DNA from: Bacteroidota bacterium
GTDB lineage: Bacteria > Bacteroidota > Bacteroidia > NS11-12g > UBA9320
DNA: 64,000 nucleotides
Reading direction: 5' to 3'
Assembly (NCBI GenBank): GCA_016124755.1
Contig: WGNA01000003.1
Location: 62,001 to 126,000, forward strand
Positions 40,926 through 51,114 of this stretch are shown here, in pieces. The first letter of the stretch is position 1; the number at the start of each line of letters is the position of its first letter. The translations under genes and the position numbers were made by a program. The notes beneath the pieces are model-generated. The model saw only the letters and a list, made by a program, of their open reading frames with translations. It searched no databases and was not told where the DNA came from.

Positions 40926-43900
40926 ATGAAAAAGGTTACTATGCTGATTATTGGGGCACTGTTCCCATTTGGACTCAGTTATTCTCAAGTGTTTCTGGAC
41001 AATTTTGATTCTTATACCGTAGGCAGTTATTTGGGGAATTCGTCATCTGACTGGACTACATGGAACTCATCACCAGGGACTTCGGAAGACTGTTATATTG
41101 TCAATGACATGTTTTACAGCGATTCAAATTCCATCTACTTCTATTCTGCATCAGGCAATGGCCCTCAGGACGTGGTTTTGCCTTTTGGCCAGATTTACAA
41201 TAGCGGCAGATTTAAGTTCGACTGCATGTATTTTATCCCGGATAGCAGCACTTCTTATTTCAATTTTCAAGCAGCATCCAAAACCGGAGTTACCTGGGCT
41301 CTTGAAGTGAATTTTAATGGCAACTCCACCTTCGATGCCGGGGGGTATCTCTCTGCCAACTACCCACAAGCCCAATGGTTTCATCTTGAAGTTGACATTA
41401 ATCTAGATAGTAATATCTGGGAGTTTTTTATTGATGGAGTATCCAAAGGATCGTTTTCAAACAGTGTGAATGCCGTCTCTTATCTCGATATATATCCTGC
41501 TCAAGCCGGAGAATTTTGGATTGATGATGTGGGTTTTTGCGTGAACCAGGACTGTAATCCCGAATTGGCTTTGTCAGATTTGAAAATAACTCCGGTTAGT
41601 AATTGCTCCGGCCATTCCGCTGATGTTTCGCTAAAGGTGAAGAACAATGGTCCGAAGGTAGCCAATAGCATGATTCTCGGCCTTGATATGGCTGGTCAAA
41701 ACAGGACAACCATAAATATCGATCTCAATAATTTGGCGGTTGGCGATTCTACCACCTTATCGCTTAAAAATGCATTTACACCCAAAACCATTGGCACTGG
41801 TCTCGTGATTTCAGCCATCAATGTACAATCGGATATCGAACCTTCAAACGACACGGCCACTGCGACCATTAGTGTTATAAAATCTCCCAAATCAAGCATT
41901 TCAAAAGGCAGTGTATTCAATGGACAGTTCAAGAAAGGGACTTCAGGCGATCCGGATATTACCGAAGTCGGCAAAGTAATTCAATATGAATTCACCCCGC
42001 CTCAAGGCCAAGGTAATAGCTCCTACAACACAAATTGGAAGATTGAATCAGTTACGGCATACAGCGCAAAAGGCAATATTATAAGTCCATTTTGGACGCT
42101 CACCTCGCCTACTGCCTCAAATAATGGGTATTTGTCTGTAACACCACCTTCCGGCTATTTAGACAGTGTAATTTCTATTTGTATTGTGGTTGTAGATTTG
42201 AATTCGGGGTGCGATTCCGGCATGTGTCGATCTATTTTAATTGCACCGACACCTAAACCTAATTTCAAATTCACCACTCCTTCATGTGACGGCAGTCCAA
42301 TCCAATTCACCAATCTTTCTACCATTCATTCCGGTTCAATTGTTTACAAATGGTTGTATGATGATGGTGATTCGAATAATTACGTCGATCCGACGCACAC
42401 TTACGCAAAACCAGGCACCTATTGCGTCAAACTAATAGTTACCAGTTTGCCGTATATGGTTTCCAGCGATACCACTTTGTGTGTTACCGTTTCAGAAAAT
42501 CCGGTAATTGATTTCAAAATTCAGAATGCCTGCTACGGGGATGATGTTATCTTCACTGATAGCACAACCATTAATGGCGCTACCTTAACTTACGATTGGG
42601 ATTTTGGGGATGGTTCTTCACACGCAAATGTTAAAAATCCCAAACACCAATATGCCAAACCGGGAATATATCCAGTAACCTTAGTTGTTAAATCCAGTGA
42701 TGGGTGTGAGGACAAACAAATCCAAAATGCATTTCAGTTTCCCAAACCAGTTGCTAATTTCTACTACAATGGCAATTGCACGAATACGGATATTCAGTTT
42801 AGTGATGTATCCACAATCTCATCAGGTACTTTGGGGCGAAAGTGGAATTTTTATGATGGTAAATCGGAAACCCTTTGGAACCCCAAACATGTGTTTACCT
42901 CGTCCGGAAAAAATTCAGTAACACTTTATGCGATATCCAATTTGGGTTGCATCGATTCCTTGACTAAAGAATTGGATATCGATGCCGGGCCATTAACAGA
43001 TTTCACATTTGGTCAAGTTTGTGATTCCAAACCTACCGAGTTTGTAAATACAACTACAGAACCTGATAGTGTGACAGTTACTTACACCTGGCAATTTGGA
43101 GATGGTGCAAATTCAACCTCCAAATCCCCATCACATCAGTACAAAGAATTAAAACAATTTACGGTTCAATTAACCGCTCGTGGCGACAATGGGTGTTCTG
43201 CTTCCATCCAAAAGAATGTTACCGTAAAAATTCAGCCAGTGGTAGATTTCACCGGGCCAAACACCTGTGAAGGTGAACCTGTCCAATTTGTAAACAAAAC
43301 CAATGAAAGAGATTTACAAGTGAACTATATGTGGACTTTTGGAGATGGAGATACTTCTTCGGCGTTTGCTCCAACTAAAACATATAACATTTCCGGAACC
43401 ACCATTTTTGGTGTTACGCTAACAGCCAGTGCTAATGGAGCATGTACCGATTCAAAAACAATTGCTGTAAGGATAAGTGAAACGCCCAATTGTGGTTTTA
43501 CCTATAATCAGATTGGCGGACCTACCCTAACCTACACCTTTAAAGCAGATAGTGCCAACTATCCATTTTATCAGTGGCATTTTGGAGATCAGGGAACCTC
43601 AAATGGTTACAATCCTACCTTCACTTTCGATAAAGAGGGTACGTATAAAATATCCATTGTAGTCAGGTCAACTGATGGGTGTGAATGTGTAGACTCTTCA
43701 CAAACCCTTGAGGTTAAGCCATCCGGAATTGAAGATGTATTGGCCAACAATACGATAAAAGTGATGCCCAATCCAAGTTCCGGAAATTTCACCCTCGTAT
43801 TTAACACGCCATATAATCACGATGATGTTATGATAAACATGTTCGATGCGCTGGGAAAACTTGTTTATTCCAAAAACACATTTAGAAATGCCGAAAATTT

Positions 43901-44000
43901 AATTCAATTGGATATTGAGCATTTGGTAAATGGAATGTACTATTTAACCGTGGTCAACAATGATATTAGCGCAACCAAATCGATACAAATCATTAAATAA
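40926..44000 (+). CDS. Giant secreted multi-PKD protein with type A T9SS sorting domain
   Basis: 1024 residues. Signal peptide VTMLIIGALFPFGLSYSQ. The N-terminal region (about 20-205) is concanavalin/LamG-like (FYIDGVSKG-type strands, FWIDDVGFC), then a CARDB-like segment (NCSGHSADVSLKVKNNGP). The shared region is at about 318-437 (KGSVFNGQFKKGT, then PPQGQGNSSYNTNW). PKD modules follow: YKWLYDDGDS, YDWDFGDGSS, RKWNFYDGKS, YTWQFGDGANS, YMWTFGDGDTS and YQWHFGDQGTS. The type A sorting domain starts VMPNPSSGNFTLVF. Paralogue of the genes at 5144 and 8979, with an N-terminal module of a different kind. A type IX secretion cargo by prediction. Confidence 0.92.
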   Translation: MKKVTMLIIGALFPFGLSYSQVFLDNFDSYTVGSYLGNSSSDWTTWNSSPGTSEDCYIVNDMFYSDSNSIYFYSASGNGPQDVVLPFGQIYNSGRFKFDCMYFIPDSSTSYFNFQAASKTGVTWALEVNFNGNSTFDAGGYLSANYPQAQWFHLEVDINLDSNIWEFFIDGVSKGSFSNSVNAVSYLDIYPAQAGEFWIDDVGFCVNQDCNPELALSDLKITPVSNCSGHSADVSLKVKNNGPKVANSMILGLDMAGQNRTTINIDLNNLAVGDSTTLSLKNAFTPKTIGTGLVISAINVQSDIEPSNDTATATISVIKSPKSSISKGSVFNGQFKKGTSGDPDITEVGKVIQYEFTPPQGQGNSSYNTNWKIESVTAYSAKGNIISPFWTLTSPTASNNGYLSVTPPSGYLDSVISICIVVVDLNSGCDSGMCRSILIAPTPKPNFKFTTPSCDGSPIQFTNLSTIHSGSIVYKWLYDDGDSNNYVDPTHTYAKPGTYCVKLIVTSLPYMVSSDTTLCVTVSENPVIDFKIQNACYGDDVIFTDSTTINGATLTYDWDFGDGSSHANVKNPKHQYAKPGIYPVTLVVKSSDGCEDKQIQNAFQFPKPVANFYYNGNCTNTDIQFSDVSTISSGTLGRKWNFYDGKSETLWNPKHVFTSSGKNSVTLYAISNLGCIDSLTKELDIDAGPLTDFTFGQVCDSKPTEFVNTTTEPDSVTVTYTWQFGDGANSTSKSPSHQYKELKQFTVQLTARGDNGCSASIQKNVTVKIQPVVDFTGPNTCEGEPVQFVNKTNERDLQVNYMWTFGDGDTSSAFAPTKTYNISGTTIFGVTLTASANGACTDSKTIAVRISETPNCGFTYNQIGGPTLTYTFKADSANYPFYQWHFGDQGTSNGYNPTFTFDKEGTYKISIVVRSTDGCECVDSSQTLEVKPSGIEDVLANNTIKVMPNPSSGNFTLVFNTPYNHDDVMINMFDALGKLVYSKNTFRNAENLIQLDIEHLVNGMYYLTVVNNDISATKSIQIIK

Positions 44001-44065
44001 TGAGTGACCGATAATTGTTAAAGTTGGATCAAAACTTAGATCTGATCTGCTTTCCACATCATACC

Positions 44066-44097
44066 AAGCCTCATCATTTTGATGAGGCTTGTTTATT
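44066..44097 (+). terminator. Rho-independent terminator of the fourth PKD gene
   Basis: AAGCCTCATCA (44066-44076) pairs perfectly with TGATGAGGCTT (44080-44090), followed by GTTTATT. Confidence 0.85.
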
Positions 44098-44390
44098 CAA
44101 TAAGATGTTGCCGGATTATTTATCATAGTCCTCTCGCAGAATAATTTGGTAACCGTTAGAGGTTTTATCAACCAACTTCCATTCTTTGATTTACCACAAA
44201 ATTGAAATGTATACTTAAGACCAGTTTATTGTTCTTCAACGATTCGTTTGTAAAGATTCCGGAGAAAGTTGGGTAACAATCTCTCAAACCAGTGCACATT
44301 TTTTTGCCAAAGCATGTGATATGTATACCATGATTTTGGAGCGGATTTTGGTTGCCAAGCGAGAGTCAGGAAAAACATCCTTTCCTATAA

Positions 44391-44425
44391 ACAAAAAGGG
44401 TTGTCCATCAATAGACAGACAACCC
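44391..44425 (-). terminator. Rho-independent terminator of hppD
   Basis: Minus strand GGGTTGTC (44418-44425) pairs with GACAACCC (44398-44405), followed by TTTTTGTTT. Part of a 66-nt sequence that also occurs near 37906. Confidence 0.88.
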
Positions 44426-44449
44426 TCTTCTATGCAAATCGATATCAGA

Positions 44450-45574
44450 TTAAAGATTTCCTCTTCGTTCCTGTTCGCGTTCGATCGATTCGAACAGCGC
44501 TTTAAAGTTGCCTTTACCAAAAGATTGAGCACCGCAGCGCTGAATGATTTCGTAAAACAACGTTGGTCTGTCTTCAACCGGTTTCGTGAATAATTGAAGC
44601 AGATAACCTTCATCATCGCGATCAACCAAAATGTTGAGACTCTTTAAAACGGTGATGTCTTCATGAATTTCCCCAACCCGATCGAGCAGGTCTTCGTAGT
44701 AATTATCCGGAACGTACAGAAATTCAATGCCCCGCTTCCGGAGTTCGGTAACGGTTTCAATAATATCATCGGTTGCCACGGCGATGTGTTGAACACCGGC
44801 ACCTTTATAAAACTCAATGTATTCCTCGATCTGTGATTTTTTCTTTCCGTCTGCAGGTTCGTTGATCGGGAATTTCACATAACCATTTCCATTGGAAACA
44901 ACTTTAGACATGAGTGCGGAATACTCAGTGGAAATATCTTTATCATCAAATGTGAGCAACAGTTTAAAACCCATCACATTTTCATAGAAATTAACCCACT
45001 CGTTCATCATTCCCAGTTCTACATTCCCAACGCAGTGGTCAACGTGCTTAAGACCAACCGGAGTAACATCCAGCTTGTGCCAGGGCTTCACAAAGCCCGG
45101 CATAAAAGGTCCGGTATAATTTTTACGTTCAACAAACTTGTGAATCGTTTCCCCATAGGTGTGAATTGCAGAAACCACAACTTCACCGAATTCGTCTTTC
45201 ATCACCGTTGGTTCCATAAAGGGCTTAGCACCTCTTTTGGTTGTTTCTTCAAATGATTTACGCGCATCATCCACCCATAAACTCAGGAATTTAACACCGT
45301 CGCCATGTTGTCTTACATGTTCAGAAATAGGCGAATCGGGTTGTATGGCGGTGGTTAATATAATGGTGATTTTGCCTTGCTTTAAAACATAAGAAGCTCG
45401 GTCTCTTATACCGGTTTCTGGGCCGGCATAAGCAATGAGCTCATAACCCCACGCGGATTGATAATAATATGCGGACTGCTTGGCATTTCCCACATAAAAT
45501 TCGAGGTGATCCGTTCCGAGGAGCGGAAGAAAATCTACCTCAGTAGCTGTAGGTTCCAGTGTTTCTCGTATCAT
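44450..45574 (-). CDS. hppD: 4-hydroxyphenylpyruvate dioxygenase
   Basis: Iron enzyme turning 4-hydroxyphenylpyruvate into homogentisate in tyrosine breakdown. 374 residues from the ATG at 45572-45574, chosen because the family starts near LLGTDHLEFYVGNAKQSA; the open frame to 45685 adds an unlikely leader. Two VOC domains. The metal ligands are visible in the second: LKHVDHCVGNVE (His), VQHIAVATDDI (His) and PTLFYEIIQR (Glu). Plus the C-terminal helix AQSFGKGNFKALFESIE. No homogentisate dioxygenase lies in the window. A terminator separates it from the ribosomal cluster upstream. Confidence 0.97.
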   Translation of the reverse strand: MIRETLEPTATEVDFLPLLGTDHLEFYVGNAKQSAYYYQSAWGYELIAYAGPETGIRDRASYVLKQGKITIILTTAIQPDSPISEHVRQHGDGVKFLSLWVDDARKSFEETTKRGAKPFMEPTVMKDEFGEVVVSAIHTYGETIHKFVERKNYTGPFMPGFVKPWHKLDVTPVGLKHVDHCVGNVELGMMNEWVNFYENVMGFKLLLTFDDKDISTEYSALMSKVVSNGNGYVKFPINEPADGKKKSQIEEYIEFYKGAGVQHIAVATDDIIETVTELRKRGIEFLYVPDNYYEDLLDRVGEIHEDITVLKSLNILVDRDDEGYLLQLFTKPVEDRPTLFYEIIQRCGAQSFGKGNFKALFESIEREQERRGNL

Positions 45575-45660
45575 GATTTTAAAAGGATTTGGATGCAAAT
45601 ATCCAGAAAATAATAAAAAAGGCAGGTCGAATTTGATTGAATCTTCGACTTCAAATTTTT

Positions 45661-45697
45661 CTAAAATAAAAAAGCAGTCCGGCAAGGGACTGCTTTT
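45661..45697 (-). terminator. Terminator of the ribosomal protein cluster
   Basis: Minus strand AAAAGCAGTCC (45687-45697) pairs with GGACTGCTTTT (45670-45680), followed by more T residues. It lies 22 nt after the rplQ stop. Confidence 0.85.
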
Positions 45698-45718
45698 AGA
45701 TATTAAGAATTGAATTTC

Positions 45719-46264
45719 TTATTTCGTTTCTTCAGATGCTTCGTCTGCGGCATCGTTTGAAATGTCTTCAGCAGCTTCTGCAACTGCATCAACCGTTTTT
45801 TCGACGTTGGCAGCAGCTTCAACTTTCTTGGTGCCACCACTTCTTCTACTTCTTCTTGTTTTCGCAGTAGTTGATGTGGAAGCAGATTTCTGATCGAGCA
45901 TTAATTCGTTAAAATCAACAAGCTCCATCATACACATTTCAGCATTATCACCTTTTCTGTTGTGCGTTTTGAGAATGCGGGTATATCCTCCCGGACGATC
46001 TGCAATTTTCTCAGCTACAGTTCCAAAGAGTTCTTTAACGCTCTCTTTATCCTGAAGGTAGCTGAACACAACTCTTCTGGAGTGGGTTGTATCGTTTTTT
46101 GCTTTGGTGAGCAATGGCTCGATGTAAACGCGAAGTTCTTTAGCCTTAGCGGTTGTTGTGAAAATGCGTTTGTGGCGGATCAGTGAAGATGCCATATTGG
46201 AAAGCATGGCGTCTCTGTGGCCGTACTTTCTACCAAGGTGATTGATTTTATTTCCGTGTCTCAT
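45719..46264 (-). CDS. rplQ: 50S ribosomal protein L17
   Basis: 181 residues, about 60 longer than the usual L17. Residues 1-120 are a normal L17 ([36 protein letters not shown]). The C-terminal extension begins with a basic patch ([14 protein letters not shown]) and continues as an Ala/Glu/Asp-rich low-complexity tail ([20 protein letters not shown]). Such tails occur in Bacteroidota L17, with function unknown. Last gene of the alpha part of the cluster, downstream of rpoA. Confidence 0.97.
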   Translation of the reverse strand: MRHGNKINHLGRKYGHRDAMLSNMASSLIRHKRIFTTTAKAKELRVYIEPLLTKAKNDTTHSRRVVFSYLQDKESVKELFGTVAEKIADRPGGYTRILKTHNRKGDNAEMCMMELVDFNELMLDQKSASTSTTAKTRRSRRSGGTKKVEAAANVEKTVDAVAEAAEDISNDAADEASEETK

Positions 46265-46284
46265 CTTTTCTTACCTCTTCAGTC

Positions 46285-47277
46285 TTATTCGTCGTCAAGA
46301 TTGTATTTGGCTACATCCATTCCGAATGTAAGTCCTTTGTCGCGTACGAATTCTTCGAGCTCAGTAAGCGACTTCTTACCGAAGTTTCTGAACTTGAGAA
46401 GATCTTCAATCTGGTAACTAACCAATTCTCCGAGCGTTCTGATTTCAGCAGCTTTCAAGCAGTTATATGCACGAACCGACAAATCCAGATCAGCGAGTGA
46501 AGTCTTAAGAATTTTACGCATGTGCAGCGTGTTTTCATCAACTTCTGTAGCTTTGGTTTTCACCTGACTGTCGAGAAGAATGCTTTCATCTGAGAACAGA
46601 ACGAGGTGCTGAATCATTATTTTAGCAGCTTCTTTCAGCGCTTCTTCCGGATGAATTGAACCATCTGTTGTTACTTCGAAAATTAATTTTTCGTAGTCAG
46701 TTTTTTGCTCAACACGGAAGTCCTCAACTCTGAATTTCACATTTTTAATCGGTGTGAAAATAGAATCGATAGGAATTAAACCGATAGGAGCATCAGACGG
46801 AAGGTTTTCCTCTGAAGGTACATATCCTCTGCCTTTATCAACAGTAAGTTCTATTTCAAGATTTACAAATGGCTCCATTGTGCAGATAACCAATTCGGGA
46901 TTCAAAATCTCGAACGCATTGGTATATCGGGCAATGTCCCCGGCTGTAAAAGTTTCCTTCCCTTTAATAGAGATGTAGATCTTTTCGATTTCATGACCTT
47001 CTGCAATTCGTTTAAAACGAACTTGCTTAAGATTCAGAATCATTTCGGTAAGATCTTCAGTCACTCCTTTAATAGTGCTGAATTCGTGATCAACACCCGG
47101 AACTTTGATTGAAGTAATCGCATAACCCTCCAGAGAAGAAAGCAGAATACGACGCATCGCATTACCAACGGTTACACCGTAACCTTTTTCAAGCGGAGAG
47201 AATTCGAACAGACCGTAGTTGTCTGTTTCTTTATGCATGATTACCTTATCCGGTTTTTGAAAATTCAGTATGGCCAT
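46285..47277 (-). CDS. rpoA: DNA-directed RNA polymerase subunit alpha
   Basis: 330 residues, normal length. N-terminal assembly domain ([36 protein letters not shown]) and C-terminal domain of about 70 residues with helix-hairpin-helix segments ([35 protein letters not shown]) that bind UP elements and activators. Located between rpsD and rplQ as in most bacteria. Confidence 0.98.
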   Translation of the reverse strand: MAILNFQKPDKVIMHKETDNYGLFEFSPLEKGYGVTVGNAMRRILLSSLEGYAITSIKVPGVDHEFSTIKGVTEDLTEMILNLKQVRFKRIAEGHEIEKIYISIKGKETFTAGDIARYTNAFEILNPELVICTMEPFVNLEIELTVDKGRGYVPSEENLPSDAPIGLIPIDSIFTPIKNVKFRVEDFRVEQKTDYEKLIFEVTTDGSIHPEEALKEAAKIMIQHLVLFSDESILLDSQVKTKATEVDENTLHMRKILKTSLADLDLSVRAYNCLKAAEIRTLGELVSYQIEDLLKFRNFGKKSLTELEEFVRDKGLTFGMDVAKYNLDDE

Positions 47278-47295
47278 ATCGCTAATACTTTCAGG

Positions 47296-47898
47296 TTATT
47301 TTGAGTACAATTCGACGATGAGTTGTTCTTTGATATTTTCCGGAATCTCATCTCTTTCCGGATAGTTCAGGAATGTTCCTGTGTAGCTGCCACCATCCCA
47401 CGACAACCAGCTGAATGTTTTTTTACCAGCGAGTGAGTTGTTGATCAGCTCCATTGATTTTGATTTCTCACGAACTTCAACCACATCACCAGGTTTTAAT
47501 TGATAAGATGGAACGTTGGTTACCACTCCGTTTACCATTACGTGTTTATGAGAAACAAGCTGTCTCGCAGCGCTTCTGGTTTTTGCGATTCCCAAACGGA
47601 AAACCGTATTATCCAGTCGGCTTTCGAGAAACTTAAGAAGGTTCTCACCGGTGATGCCTTTTTTGCGGGCTGCTTTATCGAACAGATTAGCAAATTGACG
47701 CTCAAGCACACCATAAGTGTATTTGGCTTTTTGCTTCTCCGCCAACTGAATAGCGTATTCAGATTTCTTACCTCTTCTTCGGGAATTTCCGTGCATCCCC
47801 GGAGGATAGTTCTTTTTGTCCAGAACCTTGTCAGGTCCAAAAATGGGCTCCCGGAACTTACGGGCTATCTTCGACTTGGGGCCTCTGTATCTTGCCAT
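47296..47898 (-). CDS. rpsD: 30S ribosomal protein S4
   Basis: 200 residues. [20 protein letters not shown] at the start, an S4 RNA-binding module ([34 protein letters not shown]) and a C-terminal [16 protein letters not shown]. Primary 16S rRNA binder. No Cys zinc site near the N-terminus, so it is the zinc-free form. Confidence 0.98.
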   Translation of the reverse strand: MARYRGPKSKIARKFREPIFGPDKVLDKKNYPPGMHGNSRRRGKKSEYAIQLAEKQKAKYTYGVLERQFANLFDKAARKKGITGENLLKFLESRLDNTVFRLGIAKTRSAARQLVSHKHVMVNGVVTNVPSYQLKPGDVVEVREKSKSMELINNSLAGKKTFSWLSWDGGSYTGTFLNYPERDEIPENIKEQLIVELYSK

Positions 47899-47924
47899 TT
47901 AATTAATCTCTTGATATATAAATT

Positions 47925-48314
47925 CTACACTCTTCTTCTTTTCGGAGGACGACAACCGTTGTGTGGAAGCGGAGTAACATCGGTAATCGACATTACTTCA
48001 ATTCCGGCAGCGGTTAAGGTTCGGATGGCAGATTCACGACCTGCTCCCGGTCCTTTCACAAACACGTTCACCTTACGGAGTCCTGCATCGGCTGCGATTT
48101 TAGCGCAATCGGTACAAGCTACCTGACCAGCATACGGAGTGTTTTTCTTAGATCCTCGGAATCCCATCTTGCCCGCGCTGGACCAGGAAATAACCTGCCC
48201 CTGAGCATTGGTGATTGAAATGATCAAATTGTTGAAAGTAGCTTTGATATGCACTGCGCCGATCGAATCGACAACTACTTTTCTTTTCTTGGTTACCTTC
48301 TTACCGGTTGCCAT
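47925..48314 (-). CDS. rpsK: 30S ribosomal protein S11
   Basis: 129 residues. [54 protein letters not shown] and the conserved C-terminal [15 protein letters not shown]. Part of the 30S platform near the Shine-Dalgarno helix. Confidence 0.98.
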   Translation of the reverse strand: MATGKKVTKKRKVVVDSIGAVHIKATFNNLIISITNAQGQVISWSSAGKMGFRGSKKNTPYAGQVACTDCAKIAADAGLRKVNVFVKGPGAGRESAIRTLTAAGIEVMSITDVTPLPHNGCRPPKRRRV

Positions 48315-48335
48315 TTTACTAAATCAATAAATCAA

Positions 48336-48713
48336 TTACTTGGTTGCCTTTTTCTTACCAGCCACTGTCTTACGCTTACCTTTTCGGGTACGGCTGTTAT
48401 TCTTGGTTCTCTGCCCACGGAGCGGAAGACCTTTCCTGTGACGAAGTCCACGGTAACAACCGATGTCCATCAATCGCTTGATGTTCATCTGGGTTTGTGA
48501 ACGTAGCTCTCCTTCAACCAGAAGTTCGTCTGCAATGTACTGTCTGATGTTTGCCTGATCATCGTCGTCCCAGTCCTGAACTTTTTTGTTCAGATCCACT
48601 TTGGCGGTGTTCAGAATTTTCTCAGCAGTCGACAGACCGATTCCGAAAATGTAAGTGAGGCCAATTACTCCTCTTTTGTTTTTGGGTAAATCTACCCCTG
48701 CAATCCTTGCCAT
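48336..48713 (-). CDS. rpsM: 30S ribosomal protein S13
   Basis: 125 residues. [51 protein letters not shown] and a basic C-terminal tail ([16 protein letters not shown]) that reaches the tRNA sites. Follows rpmJ, as expected. Confidence 0.98.
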   Translation of the reverse strand: MARIAGVDLPKNKRGVIGLTYIFGIGLSTAEKILNTAKVDLNKKVQDWDDDDQANIRQYIADELLVEGELRSQTQMNIKRLMDIGCYRGLRHRKGLPLRGQRTKNNSRTRKGKRKTVAGKKKATK

Positions 48714-48721
48714 ATAATATC

Positions 48722-48838
48722 TTAGCCTTGTCTTTGCTTGTACTTTGGATTTTTCTTATTGATCACGTAAACCTTTCCTTTACGTTTCACAATCTTGCAG
48801 TCAACACTGCGCTTTTTTACGGCGGCTGTTACTTTCAT
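48722..48838 (-). CDS. rpmJ: 50S ribosomal protein L36
   Basis: 38 residues, found by reading the minus strand between infA and rpsM. It starts [20 protein letters not shown] and ends [10 protein letters not shown]. The zinc-binding form has three Cys and one His; here only one Cys (VDCK) remains, so it is the zinc-independent form common in Bacteroidota. It starts 1 nt after the infA stop. Confidence 0.95.
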   Translation of the reverse strand: MKVTAAVKKRSVDCKIVKRKGKVYVINKKNPKYKQRQG

Positions 48839-48839
48839 C

Positions 48840-49058
48840 TTACTTGTATCGATAGGTTATTCTGCCCCTTGACAGATCATACGGACTCATTTCCACCTGA
48901 ACCTTATCTCCCGGAAGAATTCGGATGTAATTCAACCTCATTTTCCCGGATATGGTCGCAATGATAACGTGCCCGTTCTCCAACTCAACTCTGAACATAG
49001 CATTCGATAAGGCTTCCGTAATTGTACCGTCTTGCTTTATCGAATCCTGTTTTGCCAT
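48840..49058 (-). CDS. infA: Translation initiation factor IF-1
   Basis: 72 residues from the ATG at 49056-49058; the open frame to 49133 would add a leader not found in the family. [56 protein letters not shown] and [14 protein letters not shown] are the S1/OB-fold signatures. It has its own promoter in the gap after secY. Confidence 0.97.
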   Translation of the reverse strand: MAKQDSIKQDGTITEALSNAMFRVELENGHVIIATISGKMRLNYIRILPGDKVQVEMSPYDLSRGRITYRYK

Positions 49059-49075
49059 GTCTGTTTTGAGGGCTG

Positions 49076-49105
49076 CGAAATTAGTAATTATTAAATTAAA
49101 ATCAA
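49076..49105 (-). promoter_or_regulatory. Internal promoter before infA
   Basis: Minus strand TTG (49103-49105), 19-nt spacer, TAATTTCG (49076-49083, one change). It would drive infA, rpmJ, rpsM, rpsK, rpsD, rpoA and rplQ apart from the upstream part of the cluster. Confidence 0.65.
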
Positions 49106-49113
49106 TTTCTTTT

Positions 49114-50466
49114 TTAAGCGGAGATTGCTCCACCGGTTGAACTTCTTCCTTTTATTCTTCCAGACTTCATTAATCCGTCGTAGTGACGCATCAACAAATG
49201 ACTTTCAATTTGCTGAAGGGTATCCAGAACAACACCAACCATAATCAGGAGTGATGTTCCTCCGAAGAACTGCGCAAACTGGTTGTTAACCCCAAAGATC
49301 ACTGCGAAAGCAGGAAAGATGGAAACGAAACCAAGGAATACAGCTCCGGGAAGTGTTATTCTCGACATAATACTGTCTATAAAATTTGCGGTAGCTCTGC
49401 CTGGTTTTACACCCGGAATAAAACCACCGTTTCTTTTTAAATCATCTGCAATCTGTGTCGGGTTGATCGTGATTGCCGTATAGAAATACGTAAACAACAC
49501 AATCATGATGAAGAATGTAAGATTGTATGTTAATGAGGTGTATTCAAAGAATCCCTGAAAGAATCCCTGAAGTGAATCAGAACCCGGAAAGAAACCGATG
49601 ATTGACCCGGGAATAAACATCAGCGCCTGAGCAAAGATGATCGGCATTACACCTGCAGCATTCACTTTTAAAGGAAGATACTGTCGAACACCACCGTATT
49701 GTTTGTTACCAACAATTCTCTTAGCGTATTGAATCGGAATTCGTCGTGTACCCTGAACGAGCATCACCACCGAAAGAATAACCAGCAACCAGATAACAAT
49801 TTCAATTACGAAAATGATCGGCCCCCCATTGTTATTCACTTTATGCGCGAACTCTGCCAGAATTGAATACGGCAACATGGAGATAATACCCACCATAATG
49901 ATGAGAGAGATACCGTTACCCAAACCGCGATCTGTAATTCTTTCACCCAACCACATCGTGAACATGGTACCGGCAACCAGAATAAACACCGAAGAGATTA
50001 CAAACATTCCGGATGAAACTCCCGGAGCGATTGCAGCCCCCTTGGTTCCCTGGAAATTAACTATGTATGAAAATGCCTGAACTGCAGTAATTACAACCGT
50101 AAGCAAACGGGTAATCTGGTTCATCTTACGACGACCATCCTCTCCTTCCTTAGACATTTTCTGGAAAGAAGGAACCGCTACCGTTAGCAACTGCACAACG
50201 ATAGATGCAGAAATGTACGGCATAATACCCAATGCAAAAATGGATGCTCTGTCGAATGCACCACCGGCGAAGGTGTTGATAAGCCCCAGCAAACCTTTGG
50301 ATGGGTTAGCATTATTCAATTGATCGAGAATCGATTTATCGATACCCGGGAGTCTGATGAAGGTTCCCACACGGAACACGGTCAAAAGAAGCAGGGTGTT
50401 CAAGATCCGTGTTTTCAGCTCTTCAATGCTGAAAATGTTTCGTATGGTTTGTATAAGTTTCTTCAT
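49114..50466 (-). CDS. secY: Protein translocase subunit SecY
   Basis: 450 residues, ten membrane helices. The central channel of the Sec system. Signatures: [40 protein letters not shown] (plug region), [30 protein letters not shown] and [14 protein letters not shown] before helix 9. No adk or map gene follows, unlike in many bacteria; infA comes next after its own promoter. Confidence 0.98.
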   Translation of the reverse strand: MKKLIQTIRNIFSIEELKTRILNTLLLLTVFRVGTFIRLPGIDKSILDQLNNANPSKGLLGLINTFAGGAFDRASIFALGIMPYISASIVVQLLTVAVPSFQKMSKEGEDGRRKMNQITRLLTVVITAVQAFSYIVNFQGTKGAAIAPGVSSGMFVISSVFILVAGTMFTMWLGERITDRGLGNGISLIIMVGIISMLPYSILAEFAHKVNNNGGPIIFVIEIVIWLLVILSVVMLVQGTRRIPIQYAKRIVGNKQYGGVRQYLPLKVNAAGVMPIIFAQALMFIPGSIIGFFPGSDSLQGFFQGFFEYTSLTYNLTFFIMIVLFTYFYTAITINPTQIADDLKRNGGFIPGVKPGRATANFIDSIMSRITLPGAVFLGFVSIFPAFAVIFGVNNQFAQFFGGTSLLIMVGVVLDTLQQIESHLLMRHYDGLMKSGRIKGRSSTGGAISA

Positions 50467-50480
50467 GTCTCCGACTCCTC

Positions 50481-50927
50481 TTAAATGGTTTCTACCGAAC
50501 CTCCGGCTGCTTCAATTGCTGTTTTTGCAGCTTCAGAGAATGCATGTGCCGTTACTTTCAGACCTTTTTTCAGTTCACCGTTTGCCAACACCTTAACCTT
50601 ATCAGTCTTTCCGATAAGACTCTGCTTATGCAGAATTTCCGGAGAGATTTCAGACCAGTTATACTTATCCGAAAGTTCCTGAAGTTTTCTGAGATTAACG
50701 GCGATGTATTCAACGCGGTTATGGTTTTTAAATCCACCTTTAGGAAGTCTTCGCTGAATCGGCATCTGACCTCCTTCAAAACCAATTTTTCGGCTGTAAC
50801 CAGTTCTGGACTGAGCTCCTTTATGTCCTTTAGTAGAGGTACCTCCACGTCCGGAACCCTGACCTCGTCCTATTCTCTTTCTTGTCTTAACCGAACCTTT
50901 GGCCGGTGTTAAATTGCTCAAATCCAT
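50481..50927 (-). CDS. rplO: 50S ribosomal protein L15
   Basis: 148 residues. MDLSNLTPAKGSVKTRKRIG, GRGQGSGRGGTSTKGHKGAQ, IGFEGGQMPIQRRLPKGGF and C-terminal AAKTAIEAAGGSVETI. Its ATG overlaps the rpmD stop (TAATG). Assembly protein of the large subunit. Confidence 0.98.
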   Translation of the reverse strand: MDLSNLTPAKGSVKTRKRIGRGQGSGRGGTSTKGHKGAQSRTGYSRKIGFEGGQMPIQRRLPKGGFKNHNRVEYIAVNLRKLQELSDKYNWSEISPEILHKQSLIGKTDKVKVLANGELKKGLKVTAHAFSEAAKTAIEAAGGSVETI

Positions 50928-51103
50928 TATTTCTCTACTTTGATGAGGTGACTAACTTTCTTGATCATTCCCATCACGGCCGGAGTTGCTTCCAGTTCGT
51001 TGCTTTGGTTGATCTTTTTAAGACCGAGCGCCAACATAGTTCTTTTCTGATCTTCAGGACGCTTGATCACACTTTTGATCTTGGTTACTTTTATCTTTCC
51101 CAT
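50927..51103 (-). CDS. rpmD: 50S ribosomal protein L30
   Basis: 58 residues, read on the minus strand between rpsE and rplO. It starts MGKIKVTKIKSVIKRPEDQK, has LGLKKINQSNELEATPAVMG and ends VSHLIKVEK, matching L30 length and pattern. The stop TAA overlaps the rplO ATG by one base. Confidence 0.96.
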   Translation of the reverse strand: MGKIKVTKIKSVIKRPEDQKRTMLALGLKKINQSNELEATPAVMGMIKKVSHLIKVEK

Positions 51104-51114
51104 CGCTGCGTTGA

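Larger units (their letters stand above)
44001..44449. other. Intergenic region between convergent PKD and hppD genes
   Basis: No gene. It holds one terminator for each flanking gene (44066-44097 and 44391-44425) and otherwise nothing I can identify. Confidence 0.65.

Noticed and set aside
41566-41576. GGCTTTGTCAG inside the fourth PKD gene as a third REP copy
   Set aside because: Only the 11-mer matches, flanks do not, and it encodes ordinary residues (A-L-S-D) in a conserved part of the protein.
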